A stretch of DNA of 64,000 nt from Chitinophaga hostae (lineage in GTDB: Bacteria; Bacteroidota; Bacteroidia; Chitinophagales; Chitinophagaceae): the NCBI RefSeq assembly GCF_018224885.1, contig NZ_JAGTXB010000016.1:62001-126000 (forward strand). The letters run 5' to 3'. This document shows, piece by piece, positions 24,101 to 36,700 of the stretch (position 1 is the first letter of the stretch; each line of letters opens with the position of its first letter). Below the pieces are notes generated by a model. The model ran no database searches and had not been told where the DNA came from. It saw nothing but the letters and a program-made list of their open reading frames with translations. A program made the translations under genes and the position numbers.

Positions 24101-24718
24101 TTCTTTTGTGAGCGTGATCAGTTGTGCACGTAACATATAATCTCCGGCCAGATCAAATGGTTTGTCGATCAGTGCTCCAATACGTGCCGGCAAAGCGGCA
24201 GGGTCGTTCACGTAGTCGGCGCCGGTTATTCTTTCCAGCTTCCAGTTATCACCGGGCACGGTTTGCTGCCAGGTTCCTTCCTGATCGGCGCTGATGACAG
24301 TACGCAATATTTCATGGCGGTGTACAATGCTGCGCAGTGCATGTTCCAGGGCTGCCACATTGGGAATACCCTTCAATCTTAACACAGCGGGTATATGGTA
24401 CTGAACAGAACCATGCATCGCATCAATAAACCACAAACGTTCCTGGCTAAACGACAGCGGGATACGGGTGCCGTCATTTTTTTCCGCTACACGGATATTT
24501 TCCGTGGCAGGCGTAAAGACGGTGGGTCCTGCAGACGATTTAAAGTAGGCAATCAGCTGCGCTTTATTTTCCTTCAGGGTTTGCAGGAAAGAAGATGCGA
24601 ATTGCTTTTCCTGGCTTGTTTTCAACAGCAATTCTTCTCCGTCCAGGGAGAGGCTTATTCCCAAATCCTGTGCTTGTTCCAATATCAGTACTACCTCTGA
24701 CAAATTAAAACCTGGCAT
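18128..24718 (-). CDS. Nonribosomal peptide synthetase, two modules (TubC dock-C-A-PCP-C-A-PCP)
   Basis: A 2196-residue protein. Residues 1-60 form a TubC-like N-terminal docking domain. It is followed by C (SFSQERLWFIDAM near 90, HHIASDGWS), A (YTSGSTGQPKG near 693), PCP (FFELGGHSLL near 1080), a second C (HHISTDGWS), a second A (YTSGSTGLPKG near 1747) and a terminal PCP (LFEIGMHSLL near 2140). There is no E, methyltransferase or thioesterase domain. Hand-read specificity residues are DAVFMGVGF for the first A (looks hydrophobic, no match I can recall) and DIWELTADD for the second. The second is the same acidic-pocket code as two A domains of the preceding protein. The gene lies 38 nt downstream of the 6253-residue synthetase and 24 nt upstream of the next, so it is co-transcribed. 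The role is to add residues 4 and 5 of the lipopeptide. The substrate of the first A domain is open. Confidence 0.97.
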   Translation of the reverse strand: MPGFNLSEVVLILEQAQDLGISLSLDGEELLLKTSQEKQFASSFLQTLKENKAQLIAYFKSSAGPTVFTPATENIRVAEKNDGTRIPLSFSQERLWFIDAMHGSVQYHIPAVLRLKGIPNVAALEHALRSIVHRHEILRTVISADQEGTWQQTVPGDNWKLERITGADYVNDPAALPARIGALIDKPFDLAGDYMLRAQLITLTKEEYILVLTMHHIASDGWSSSILINELMEGYSAFVEKRDAVYTPLDIQYADYAVWQRNYLTGAAMDQKIAHWKSKLEGVTVAEIPADFERPATAGTKGGFVEFKIDHVLSSSLRQLAQQEEATLYMVLLTAFKVLLYRYSGQEDICVGGVVAGRMRTELEPLIGFFVNTLALRTDVSGNPSFITLLQRVKNTLLDAYEYEDAPFEKVVEAVVKERDMNKNPLFQSIFVLQNVPAMPLLRIGDVVITEEPANRNASLFDLTWIAEESPEGISIYLEYSTDLFMESTVRKMFSHYETLLAAIVKNPAQPVGILEILGRSEKEQLLSFNATDVPYPADKTITALFEEQVLQRPEATALLFEEEQLSYRELHEQSDKLAWYLRSKGVKEGTMVPLCMERSVQLIVSILAILKAGGAYVPVDPAYPQDRIRYMLEDTRSELILTNSAQLLMLREEVPATELVCVDEMMELLTATPIPKLVISTNPESLAYIIYTSGSTGQPKGVMVTHRNVTSLAMGGDYVELSAADVILSTGSPSFDATTVEYWGMLLNGGQLVLYPEKKMLDNQLLKQEIWQRGVTKMFFTTSWFNQLVDDEIGVFKGLNALMVGGEKISEEHIQKFKAAYPATKILNVYGPTENTGFSLRWNIITVEPGSTIPIGHPLGNRTAYILSSEGQLLPAGVIGELYVGGAGVALGYLNKPALTVEKFVPDPFSNTPGARLYRTGDLARRQPDGAVVYVGRIDDQVKIHGHRIEPGEIESILLQYPDVKQAVVLMQLKATDDKYLVAYIVPQGAFDKAALTDYLKSRLPAYMIPSQLVSLEKIPLTSNGKADKKALRALEGDSLEVMAYVAPANETEQQLANIWERFLQRKQISTNSNFFELGGHSLLASRVVTAIRGTLSIELSITAFFRNPTIAKMADYLIGKDKENLLPAIAAGNRPSRIPLAFSQERLWFIDQLNGSVAYHIPLVIRLNGSLDEGALSYALSTVVNRHEALRTVIRQEHGVPYQQVMEEDGWQLNIIAGEKYKDPELLHARLIELVNAPFDLARDHMLRANLIRLSADEHVLLITQHHISTDGWSVTLLINDIAELYNAYTQKRPAVLEPLTLQFADFAIWQRSIAESDRLRKQLAYWEKQLEGVEVLQLPADFSRPVIQSTKGAVKRFTLDIALSQQLQQFSLQQDVTLFMTLLTAFKVLLYRYSGQEDICVGSSIAGRTTEEVAGVIGFFVNTLALRSDLSQHPSFITLLQQVKQTTLAAYDHQDVPFEKIVEAVNTDRDLSRTPLFQVLFELQNTPAVDSVQLGSLTVTKEDVKYNTAQFDLVVSMEEGPDGLTGYVEYGTEIFREETISQLMTHFTQLLKTVITLPDTRINTLPLLTDREKYQQLVTFNNTSVDFPHDSTLIDLFTSQARRTPGATALVMEDQLFTYASLDERSNQLAHYLRGAGVNNTSLVPVCIDRSPEMVIAILGIMKAGGAYLPIDPGYPEERVAYMLNDSKANIVISSSSVDKQKLQNGDTVRIISLDEERAIISGYPVTALINLPVPSQLAYVIYTSGSTGLPKGAMIEHAGMLNHLFAKVNDLRMNADTIVAFTAAFTFDISVWQMFSALLCGGYTIIYPTDTILEPGALMQAVEKHKVTILEVVPSYLSAILATVKGVALQHLQYLLVTGETVPRQLLAEWFHHKNYRTIPVVNAYGPTEASDDITHHFMYETPEHSNVPLGKPIQNLHIHILDTSLQLCPLGVAGEICVSGIGVGRGYLNRAELTAEKFVKDPYSENGLVPMYRTGDLGKWLPDGTIVHLGRIDDQVKIRGYRIELGEIERVIEKSDMIKQVVAITKADHHHQQQLVGYVVGQENFDKDELLAYLKTKLPEYMIPMQWMILPEMPLSANGKINRKALPESDMAPVSKDMYVAPTNEREERLAAICAKLLEAERVSIYDNLFEIGMHSLLIMRLAATVHEEFGLQVSVRTFFQLTTIAALAKYIAINKTEVVTPTSKQRKIIL

Positions 24719-24756
24719 ATACTTAAATAGTTAAATGATGAGAGAAAAAAGAGCCG

Positions 24757-27700
24757 TTACAATCTCATTTCCTGCAATCCTTCCGACGTTTCCAACACCG
24801 CGGCCTGGCTGATCTTAATATAAGCTGCCAATGCTTTGATGGTAGTCAGTTTGAAGAATGTTCTAACAGGTAAATGCAATCTGAATTTTTCCTGCACCGC
24901 TGCTGATAAACGCATCACCAGCAGGGAGTGCATTCCTAATTCAAAAAGATTATCATTCATGCCGATCCGGTCTGTTTCCAGTAACTTTTTGCAGATATCT
25001 TCCAATACTTGTTCTGTTTCATTGCCAGGCGCTTCATACCGGGTTAACAATACCTGGTTATCTGCTTCCGGCAATGCTTTTTTATCCACTTTGCCGTTAG
25101 CTGTCAGTGGTATTTCATCCAGTGTAATGAGTTGCTCCGGCACCATATATTCCGGTAACCGCTCTTTCAGATAAGCTACTACCGCATCACGGCTGTAGCC
25201 ATTTCCGGCTACGATGTAGCCTACCAGGCGACGATTGCTGTTATCTTCCTTATCATCACCTTTGGCCAGTACCACTGCCGCTTTCACACTATGGAACTGT
25301 TGCAGTACGTTTTCAATTTCGCCCAGTTCAATTCTGTATCCACGAATCTTCACCTGCTCATCTATTCTGCTCAGCATTTCAATGCTGCCATCAGGCAACC
25401 ATCTACCCAGATCACCAGTGCAATACATGCGTATGGCGCCATCTGCCTGGAAAGGATCCTTGATGAATTTAGCCGCTGTTCTTTCCGGATCATTCAGGTA
25501 ACCTCTGGACACGCCAATACCGGAAACACATATTTCACCGGCTACGCCAACAGGACATAACTGACGCGCGGCATCCAGTATATAAATGCGGAGGTTTTGT
25601 ATGGGTTTACCCAACGGCACATTGTTGCGGACAGGTGCTACATGCATGAAATGATGGGTAACATCATCAGAGGCCTCCGTTGGTCCGTATGCATTTACCA
25701 CCGGAATGCTGCCATATTCCGGATGACTGAACCATTTCGATAACAAAGTCTGGCTTACTGGTTCTCCGGTCACCAGCAGGTATTGCAGGCTTTCCAGCGG
25801 AATATTACCATCTTCCCGCAGTATAGCCGCGAGATAAGAAGGCACCAGCTCCAGTACAGTAATACCATTGCTGCTGATGCTGCGTAGTAATGCAGCCGGA
25901 TTGTAGATATGCGCGTCTGTATAAACAACAGTACGTCCGCCGCTCAGTAACGCTGCAAACATCTGCCATACAGATATATCAAATGTATAAGAAGCGGTAT
26001 AAGCCAGGATGGTATTGGCATCCATTTTCAAATCATTTACTTTGGCAAATAAATGATTAAGCATGCCGGCATGTTCTACCATCACGCCTTTGGGCTTACC
26101 TGTTGATCCGGATGTATAGATCACGTATGCCAGCTGATGAGGGGTTGGTGGTATTGCAGGTGATTGTACCGGCAGACTGCCCAGCAACTCCTGGTCAGTA
26201 TCGAGTAAGATCACGGATATATCCGCTGCGCCGGCGATCTTTTCACTGCCATAGCTACTGCTGACTACTAACTTTGCCTGGGTATCTTCCAGGATGTACC
26301 GGATGCGTTCTGCAGGATACTCAGGGTCTACGGGCACATAGGCACCACCGGCCTTCAATATACCGAGTATACCCACAATCATTTCCAGCGACCGCTCTAT
26401 ACAAACTGGTACCAGTGTATCTGCTGTCACTCCCTTGCTGATGAGATAATAAGCCAGCTGATTGGCCTGTTCATTCAGTTCCTGGTAAGTCAGGAAGGTA
26501 TCTTCCAGCACCAGCGCAATAGCAGCAGGGGTAAGCGCCGCCTGTTCCTCAAAGAGGTCTACCAGTGTATGGCTCTGCGGATAACTAGTTGTTGTATCGT
26601 TAAAGGTGATCAGCAATTCCTGCTGCTCTGTAGCACTCAGCATCATCAACGCACCGATATGAGTGGCCGGGGATTTGACAACCGCATACAACAGCTGCTC
26701 AAAGTGTGCCATCATACGCGTAATGGTCTCTTCGCTGAACAGATCTACACTGTACTCTGCATACCATTTTAACCCATCCGCACTTTCCTCCATGGAAACA
26801 GTCAGATCAAACTGGGTAGTCGTGTGCGACATTTCTTCATTTACTAACTGCACATCGCCAAGGTCTATGCTCGGTACTTCAGGTGTATTTTGCAACTCAA
26901 ACATTACCTGGAAGAGCGGGTGCCTGCTAATGTCACGGGTTTTCACAACGGCTTCCACCACTTTCTCAAAAGGTACATCCTGGTGCTCATAAGCGCCCAG
27001 CGTAGTCCGTTTTACCTGTTGAAGTAAGGAGATGAAAGAAAGCTGACTATTCAGATCACTGCGCAGGGCAAGTGTGTTCACAAAAAATCCGATCAGTCCT
27101 TCTACTTCTTCCCGGGTTCTGCCGGCAATGGAAGTACCTACACAAATATCTTCCTGGCCGGTATAACGGTATAACAGCACTTTGAAAGTAGCAAGTAAGG
27201 TCATGAACAACGTAGTACCCTGCTGTTGTGACAGTTGCTGCAACTGGCGTAACAATGCCTTGTCAATGGAAAACCACTTCATTGCACCGTGCGTACTTTG
27301 AACAGGGGGCCGGCCATAGTCGACAGGCAGGTTCAATACTTCGGTGCCCGATAGTTGTTCTTTCCAGTATGCCAGTTGTTTATCAAGCACATCTCCGTGT
27401 AGCCAGCGACGTTGCCATACAGCATAGTCGGCATACTGCACGGGCAATGGCTCCAGTACAGGTTCCCTGTTGTTGATCCGGGCGCGATATCCTTCTACCA
27501 GTTCTTTCACGAGAACGGATACTGACCAGCCATCAGAAGCAATATGATGCATGATGATGATCAATATATATTCTTCGGCAGACAAGCGGATCAGGTGCGC
27601 CCGCAGCATATGTTCTTTCGAAAGATCGAAAGGGGTATGGACCAGGGTGGAAATATAAGTTTGTAATGCAAAAGGATCTGTCTTATAGATATCTTCTTCC

Positions 27701-30700
27701 GTGGTCACTAATTGCCAGGTATCTTCGGTCAGCACGCGCTGATAGGCAGCACCCTGCTCCTGTTCCAGCACAGTACGCAATATCTCATGCCTTTGCACGA
27801 TGCTTTGCAATGCATGCTGCAAAGCGGAAACATCCAATGTGCCCTTCAAACGGAACACTGCAGGCATATGGTATTGCACACTTCCCTCCAGCTGATCAAT
27901 GAACCATAACCGTTCCTGACTATAAGACAAGGGGATCAGTGCAGGTCTTTCTTCTGCTGTAATGGCCGGTAATATCAGTCCTTTCCTTTGTGCAGCAAGG
28001 TAGGCCGCCAGTTGACCTACGGTCGGGTAAACAAAAAAGTCCTTCACACTTATTTCTACTTCAAGCTCTTTACGCACCGATGATACTACCCTTGTGGCCA
28101 ACAAAGAATGTCCACCCAGCTCGAAGAAATTATCATGCAATCCCACCCGCTCTATGCCGATCAGACGCTGCCAGATAGCGGCCATCTGTTGCTCCGCCTG
28201 GGTAACGGGGGCTTCATAATTAATCAGCCGCTTCCGTTGTATATCTTCCCAGTCACTCAGGAACTTCTTGTCCACTTTTCCATTACTGGTCAGTGGCAGA
28301 TATTCCAAGGCTACTAAGTCGGCAGGGATCATATAGTCCGGCAGGCGCTCCTTTAACAGGAAACGGATGTCTTTCTGCAGATGGGTACATATATCGGGAA
28401 ACAATGGGATATTAGTCTTGCTGCCAGCGGGAAGCTCTCCATCGCTGTAAGCCTGCTCTACAAAACCGGCAAACGGCGTACGTTCCAGCAACAGGTTGAT
28501 CTTTAACGGATCCTCATCCAGCAGGAAGCGGTATTGGTAACCATTACGGGTTGCTTCTGCCAGCAGTTCATTCACCGCGCGGGTGCCATGATCAGGCGTG
28601 ACTATATAGTCGACCAGGTCTCCCACGGTATTAATAGACACAGGCTTCTCGGCCAGGGCCTGGGCAAGCAGGCGCTCTCTCCATAATCTTGGGTTAGGTA
28701 CATCTTTCAGCGCTATCCTGTCATGATTTTTACTCAGTTGCTGGAAGATATTGCTCTTATCAGCGATTTCGTCCCAGGCATGCCAGCCAGGATGCAGCAC
28801 AGATTGCTCCATACCTACATATATCACCACGGTATAGCGATACATGGTCAGTTCGTTGATATAGTCTCCCTTCTTCCATTGAATATCTACATGTGTAATT
28901 TCCGGATACCGGGATTTCAATTGGTAGAACCAGGCCGGAGAGATACAAAGCTCTTCTTCTTTCATCACCTCCTGGTCTACATTCCACTCGAATTCACGAA
29001 TCCGGGTTCTGTCCTGCAACTTGCTCAGCTGCAAACGGCCCTTGAAGGACGAAAGCAATCGCAGGTCACGTACGTCACCAATTATAATGCGTCCATGGCC
29101 ATTCAACAAATGCATGCATTTTTCCACTACAGCAGATAAATACTGCTCTCCGGGGAAATATTGTACAATAGAATTCAGGATAATATGATCGATTGTTTCA
29201 TTAGCATCGAGCACCACTTCATGTGCGGCACACAACTTTAGATCGGTATCCGGATAGTCCCGCTCTTTCCTGTTGATCCGTTGTTGCAACTGCCCCATAG
29301 ATACCCGCGAAAAGTCGGTACCGGTGTACTTCTGAATATGCCCCACCAGTTGATAGTAGATCAGACCTGTACCACTTCCGATCTCCAATACCCGCTGCGG
29401 TTGTCCGGACAGGATCACCTGACGAATATCATCCAGCCATTCCCGCATTTGTTCTGCCGGGATAGCACCACCTGTGAAGCTGTCGTTCCACCCGGTAATA
29501 TTAAATTCCTCATCCAGGTTTTCTACTTCCTCCGCTTTACTGTAAGCAGTTTCGTACAGCTCATTCCAGGTTTCTACCTGCTGCAGGTAAAGTGCCTCTT
29601 CCCGCTGCCGGATCACTGTCGCTTCAGGAATAAAGTAACCCATCAGTTTTTTACCTGTGCCTGGTTGCTCTTTCACCAATACACAACTGGTGGCTACTTC
29701 GTTCAGGCTGTTGAGCGCCCGCTCTATCTCTCCGGGTTCTATACGGTAACCGCGGATCTTTACCTGGTCATCTATACGGCCCAGGTATTCGATCGTGCCA
29801 TCAGGCAGCCAACGGGTACGGTCGCCGGTACGGTATAACCGCGCACCGGGAATTTCACTGAACGGATCGGCTATGAACCGTTCGCTGGTCAGTGTATCCT
29901 GGTGAAGGTACCCCCTCGATACACCAGCGCCTCCTACATACAGCTCACCGGGGATGCCGATCGGCATCAACTGCTGCTGACTGTTCAGCACGTATGCGGT
30001 ACGGTTGGCCAGCGGACGTCCGATAGGAATCCGCTGCCCTTCTTCCAGGCTATGAATGGGATGTGTAAGAGAGAAAGTAGTATTCTCCGTAGGGCCGTAG
30101 CCGTTAATCACGGTAATCTCCGGATGGATACTCAAAAATTTACGTATATGCGTTTCAGAGAGTTTCTCCCCTCCTACCAGTATCGCCTTCAATCCTTCAA
30201 ATATGGTGACGTCGTCATCTGTCAGCTGATTGAACCAGCTGGCAGTAAACCACATCCTGGTCACACCCCGCAGACGGATTTCCTGTTTCAGCAATACAGG
30301 GTCCAGTAATTGCTGCTCCGGTAAAAGCACCAGCTGACCGCCATTCAGTAACATACCCCAATACTCAAATGTGGTCGCATCAAAGGACGGAGAGCCTGTA
30401 GACAGGATCACATCACTGGAACTTAATGCAACAAAGTTGCCGCCCGTTGCCAGGCTGGTCACATTCCGGTGCGTTACCAACGTACCCTTCGGCAGGCCGG
30501 TAGAACCGGAAGTATAAATGACATAAGCCAGTGAATCCGGACCCGGCTGTTGACCTATAGCCGTCAACGGTTGACCGGCCTTCCATCCGGCATCGTCAAT
30601 GCAGACCAGCTCTACATCTGGCATAGCTTCCTGCAGCAACGTGGCATGTGTGCGATGTATAACCGCCACGGTACCTCCTGTGTCCTGCAACATATAGGCG

Positions 30701-33700
30701 ATACGGTCTTTCGGATAACCGGGATCTATGGGCACATACACACCGCCGGCTTTCAGTATACCCAGTATGCTGACCAGCAGACTGGCAGACCGGTCTACGC
30801 ACAGTGGAACCAACACCTCTTCCCGCACGCCGCTGGCACGCAGGTAATGAGCCAGCTGATTGGATTGTTCATCAAGTGCTTTATAGGTCAGTTGTTCCTC
30901 TCCAAATGCAAGTGCAATGGCATGCGGTGTACGGGCCACCTGCGACTCAAACAACGATACAATGCTATCTGAGGCCGGATACGCCAGTGCTGTATCATTA
31001 AAGGATATCAGCAACTGTTGTTCTTCTTCGGGGCTCAGCATACTGAGATTGCCTACCGTCTGTTCAGGCTCTTTCACCACCGCCTTCAGCAACGCCACAT
31101 AGTGCTCGAACATCCGGATAATAGTACGCTCATGGAACAGGTCTACACAATATTCTATTTCTACCTCTATATGACCCGGGCGCTCACGGATAGACCAGAA
31201 CAGATCAAACAGGCTGGTGGTATGCAGCACCGGCTCATGCACCATCAATACTTCACCTATCCTCAACTCAGGTATCGGCGGTGTATTCTGCAAAGCAAAC
31301 ATTACCTGGAACAACGGATTCTTGCTGACATCACGCTCACCTACTACCGCTTCTACCACCTTTTCAAAAGGTACTTCCTGGTGCTCATAGGCGTCCAGGG
31401 TAGTATTACGGACTTGTTGCAGTAAAGAGATAAAGGAAGGATTACCACTCAGGTCACTGCGCAAAACCAATGCATTCACAAAAAATCCAATCAGCAACTC
31501 CACCTCTACCTGCATTCTTCCCGCAATAGCGCCGCCCACACACACATCTTCCTGCCCGCTGTAACGGTACAATAATATTTTAAAGACAGACAGTAATGTC
31601 ATGAACAACGTTGCGCCCTGCTGCTGCGATAGCTGTTGCAGCGAGGTAGCAAGTGTCTTGTCTATGGTAAATGTTAATAATGCACCTTTGGTGCTCTTCA
31701 CCAATGGCCGCTCAAAATCGGTTGGCAGACTTAACAACGTGGCGCCTTCCAGTTGTTTCTTCCAGTAGGCCAGCTTCTTGTCCAGCAGGGTGCCGGAAAG
31801 ATATTTACGTTGCCAGATAGCATAATCCGCGTATTGTATCTCCAATGGATCGAGCACCACTTCCCGCTTGCCGGTATGGGCACTGTACAGCTCTATCAGC
31901 TCGCGGACAAGCACCGACAAAGACCATCCGTCAGAAACGATATGGTGCATCATCAGCAACAGCATATGCTCCTCATCAGTCAGGCGGATCAGGTAAGCAC
32001 GCAGCATATGATCTTTTGACAGCTCAAAAGGAGTATGGATCAGGGTAGACAGGAAACTTTCCAATGCTTCCTGTTCAGCAAAACCGGATCCATCTACTAT
32101 TGTCATCTGCCACTGATCGGGCTCCAGTATACGCTGGTACACCGGACCATCTTCCTGTTCCATCACCGTTCTTAATACTTCATGACGATTCACGATAGAT
32201 TTCAGGGCATAGGCCAGTGCCTCTTCATCGAGTTTTCCTTTGAGTCTTAATGGAGCAGGCACGTGATATTGTACGCTTCCTTCCAGCTGATCGATAAACC
32301 ACAGCCGCTCCTGGCTGAAAGACAAAGGAATCCTGGTGGGCCTTGGACCTGCTTCTATGGCAGGCATCAACAGGCTCTTATCCTGCACCTGCAGATAAAG
32401 GGCCAACCGCCCTATCGTAGGATAAAGGAAGAAATCTTTTACAGTCAGCTCTGCTTTCAATTCCTTTCGGATAGCAGATACTACCCGGATGGCCAACAGT
32501 GAGTGACCACCTATTTCAAAGAAGTTATCGCGCACGCCTATACGCTCCAGGCCGAGTAGCCCCTGCCAGATATTGGCTAACTGCTGTTCCATTACCGTTA
32601 CCGGCAACTGGTAATTCAGCAGCCCCTTACGTTGTACATCCTCCCGTTGCAGCAGGAACTTACGATCCACCTTGCCGTTGTTCGTCAGTGGCAAATGTTG
32701 CAACGCTGTAAAGTCGGCAGGGATCATATAATCCGGCAATCCTCCCTGTAAATACCGGCGTATATCCTGCTGCAGCAGTTCGCAGATATCTGCATACAGC
32801 GGAATATTGGAAGTAACCGGGCTTAAGTTCGCCTGTTCACTAAACACGTCCCCGATGAAGCCCTCAAATGGCGTCAGTTCCAACAGCAAATTAATTTTTA
32901 ACGGGTCTTCGTCCAACAGGAACCTGCATTCATATCCGTTGGCGCTGGCAGCGGCCAGCAATCTATCCACCTGTGCTGTTTCCATATCCTGGTGTGCAAT
33001 GTAATCTGACAGATCACCTACGGAGATAACAGCAGTATCTTTTAATCCATTCTCCAGTAATCTTTCTTTCCACAACCTCGGGTTGGGTACATCTTTCAGG
33101 GCAATGATAGCCGTACGCTGCCGGACCTGCTCCAGCAACACCTGCTTATCGGCAATATTATCCCAATATTGCCATTCAGGTTGCAACACCGGCTGTGTGA
33201 TACCCACAAACACCACAACGGTATAACGATACAGTGTCAGTTCATTAATATAATCACCCTTCTTCCACTGAATATCCACGTGGGTCACTTCAGGATACAA
33301 CTCTTTCAGCCGATAGAAGTAGGCAGGTGTCAATAACAACTCTTCTTCTTTCAGCATTTCCTGATCCACTCCCCAGCTAAATTCTTTTATACTCGCCCGT
33401 TCCTGGAATTTTGCCAGGCATAACCGGCTCTTGAATAATTTTAACAACCGCTGATCACGGATATCACCGAGCAAAAACTTCCCTCCTTTCCGCAACATCG
33501 GTATGCATTTAGAAAAGATATCGGACAGGTACTTTTCTCCCGGGAAATATTGTGCTACAGAGTTCACGATCACCATATCGATTTCTTCGTCAGCTACCAG
33601 TTCGATTTCATGCGCTGCACCCACCTGTAAGATGGTCTTAGGATAAATACGCTCTGCTTTGCTGATCTTCTTACGGATCTCACCAATGGAAACACTGGAG

Positions 33701-36700
33701 AAGTCAATCCCCACATACTTCTGTAGTTGGTCTGCCAGTTGATAGTACAATAACCCTGCACCGCATCCCAGCTCCAGCACCTGGCGGGGTTTTTCTGTGC
33801 GGATAACTTTTATGGTTTCTTCCAGCCAGCTACGCATCTGTTCCTGAGGTATCGCTTTACCCGTAAAACTATCATTCCAGCCGGTCAGGTTGAATTCATC
33901 TTCCGACACGCCTTCTTCCTGTGTCCTGGTATACTCTGTTTCCCATAGCTCATGCCAGTTTTCACGCTGTTGACTATAAAGTTCTTCTTCTTTTCTTCTC
34001 ACCTTCTGCTGATCTGGTACATAAAAACTAACCAGCCGTTTGGTGTCACCTCCATCCGATTTAGCCAGTACCACTGCCTGACTAACTAACTCACTCTGTA
34101 GTAATACACTCTCTATTTCACCCAGCTCAATACGGTAACCTCTTACTTTTACCTGATCATCTATCCTCCCCAGGCACTCTATCGTGCCATCAGGAAGCCA
34201 CCGGCCAAGGTCACCGGTACGATACATGCGTACCGCCATTTCCGGCTGGAACGGATCCTGTAAGAACCGTTCTGCAGTGAGTGCAGGACGTTTCAGATAA
34301 CCACGTCCAACTCCCACGCCGGATACACAGATTTCCCCGGCCACGCCAACCGGACATAATTGCTGTGATTGATCCAGTATATAGATCCGTAGATTCTGTA
34401 CTGGTTTACCCAATGGTACATTCTTCCGGGTAGGTGCTTCATACATGAAATAATGGGTGATATCATCTGATGCCTCAGTAGGGCCATAGGCATTTACCAC
34501 CGGGATCGCACGATAGTCACGATGATTAAACCATTGCGTCAGCACACGCTGGCTTACTACTTCTCCGGTCACCAGCAGATAACGCAGGTGGTTTAGCTTT
34601 ACACCCGTTTCTTCCTGCAGTAAAGAGGCCAGGTAAGAAGGCACCAGCTCCAGTATTGTCACCTGATCGCGGTCTATTGTTCCAAGCAAGGATATCGGAT
34701 CAAATATCAGATGTTCAGCATAGATGACCGTACGCCCTCCGCATAACAAAGCAGAAAACATCTGCCATACAGAAATATCAAAAGTATAGGCAGCTGTATA
34801 GGCCAATACGGTGTGCTGGTCCATCTTCAGGTCGCGGATCTTGGCATACAGGTGATTCAGCATCCCCGCATGTTCTATCATAGCGCCCTTCGGCTTGCCG
34901 GTAGAACCGGAAGTATAAATTATATAAGCCAGGTGTGCGGGCAAAGGCCGTATAGCCGGCGCCGTTACCGGCTGCATGTCAATTTGCTCCGCATTTATAT
35001 CCAGTAATACTGTTATTACACCATCAATAACGCCGGTTTTCTGACGGGCAAAACCAGTGGTCACCAGCAATTTGGCATCACAGTCTTCCAGCATATAATT
35101 GATCCTGTCAATTGGGTATTCCGGATCTATAGGAATGTAGGCACCGCCTGCTTTCATGACACCCAGTATACCGGTGATCATTTCAGGCGACCGTTCTATA
35201 CAAACAGGTACCAATGTTTCCGTTGCCACCCCTTTGCTGCGCAGGTAATGCGCAATCTGGTTGGAACGTTCATCCACCTCCCGGTAGCTCAGTTGTTGTC
35301 CGTTGAATACAATCGCGGGGGCATCGGGTGTACTTGCTGCCTGAACAGAGAAGAGACTGATAAAGGTTTCCTGGTCAGGATAAGGCTGTATATTATTATT
35401 AAAGTCAACAAGTATCTGTTGCTTTTCTCCTTCCTGCAGGATAGGTAAGGTGGCAATATGTCCTTCCGGTTGCTGAATAATATAATGCAGCAGCTGTTCA
35501 AAATGTCTGGTCATCCGGACTATCGTTGCTTCACTGAACAAATCCACACAATATTCCACATAACCAAGCAGCCCATCCGCATCTTCCTGCAAACAGAAAC
35601 TCAGGTCAAATAAGGAGGTGGTATGTTCAACTTTCTCCTCCGTCAATTGAAGTTGACCCAGTTTTAATTCAGGTACATCAGGTGTATTGAACAACTCGAA
35701 CATCACCTGGAAGAAAGAGGTCCGCCCCATATCCCGCTCCTTCTCCACTACTTCCACGATTCTTTCAAACGGTACTTCCTGGTGGTCATACGCATCCAGC
35801 GTTGTTTGCTTCACCTGTTTCAACAGGTTCACGAAAGTAGGATCATCGCTCAGGTCGCTGCGCAAGGCAAGTGTATTGACAAAGAAGCCGATGAGGTCTT
35901 CTACTTCTTCATTCATTCTTCCGGCAATAGAAGTACCTACACAGATATCTTCCTGTCCGCTATAACGATATAATAATATTTTGAAAGCAGTCAATAACGT
36001 CATGAACAAGGTAGCTCCCTGCTGCCCGGAAAGCTGGTGCAGCTGGTTACGCAGTGTCTTGTCCAGCCGGAACCAGTACATAGCGCCACGAGTACTTTGC
36101 ATCACCGGGCGGGCAAAGTCTGTAGGCAGATTCAGGGGAACAATGCCATTCAGCTTTTCCTCCCAGTAAGCCAGCCGCCTGTTCCAGGTATTACCTTCCA
36201 GGTGGGTACGCTGCCAAATTGAATAGTCTGCATACTGAATAACCAGCTCCTTCAATTGAGGAACATGTCCCTCCATAAAGGCTTTATAATACTCCATCAA
36301 TTCCCCTACCATCACCTGCAGCGACCAACCGTCTGCCACAATATGATGCAGGACCAATAACAGTATAGATTCTTGTGCGGATAAGCGGATCAGGTGTGCC
36401 CGGAAGAGATGATCTGTTGCCATATCAAAAGGCTGACCGATCAGCTCCATCATGTAAGACTGAAGGGCAGCCGGATTGTCAGTATAAACAGTACCATCTA
36501 CGATGTTCAGCTCCCAAAGATCCTGATCAAGAATCTGCTGATAAGGCTGTCCGCCATCCTGTGCGATAACGGTACGCAATATTTCATGACGGTTGACGAT
36601 CGATCTGAGGGCATGCGAAAGTGCGTGGACATCCGGAATACCTTTTAGTTTGAGTATATGTGGCAGGTGATATTGTACACTTCCTCTCAATTGATCAATG

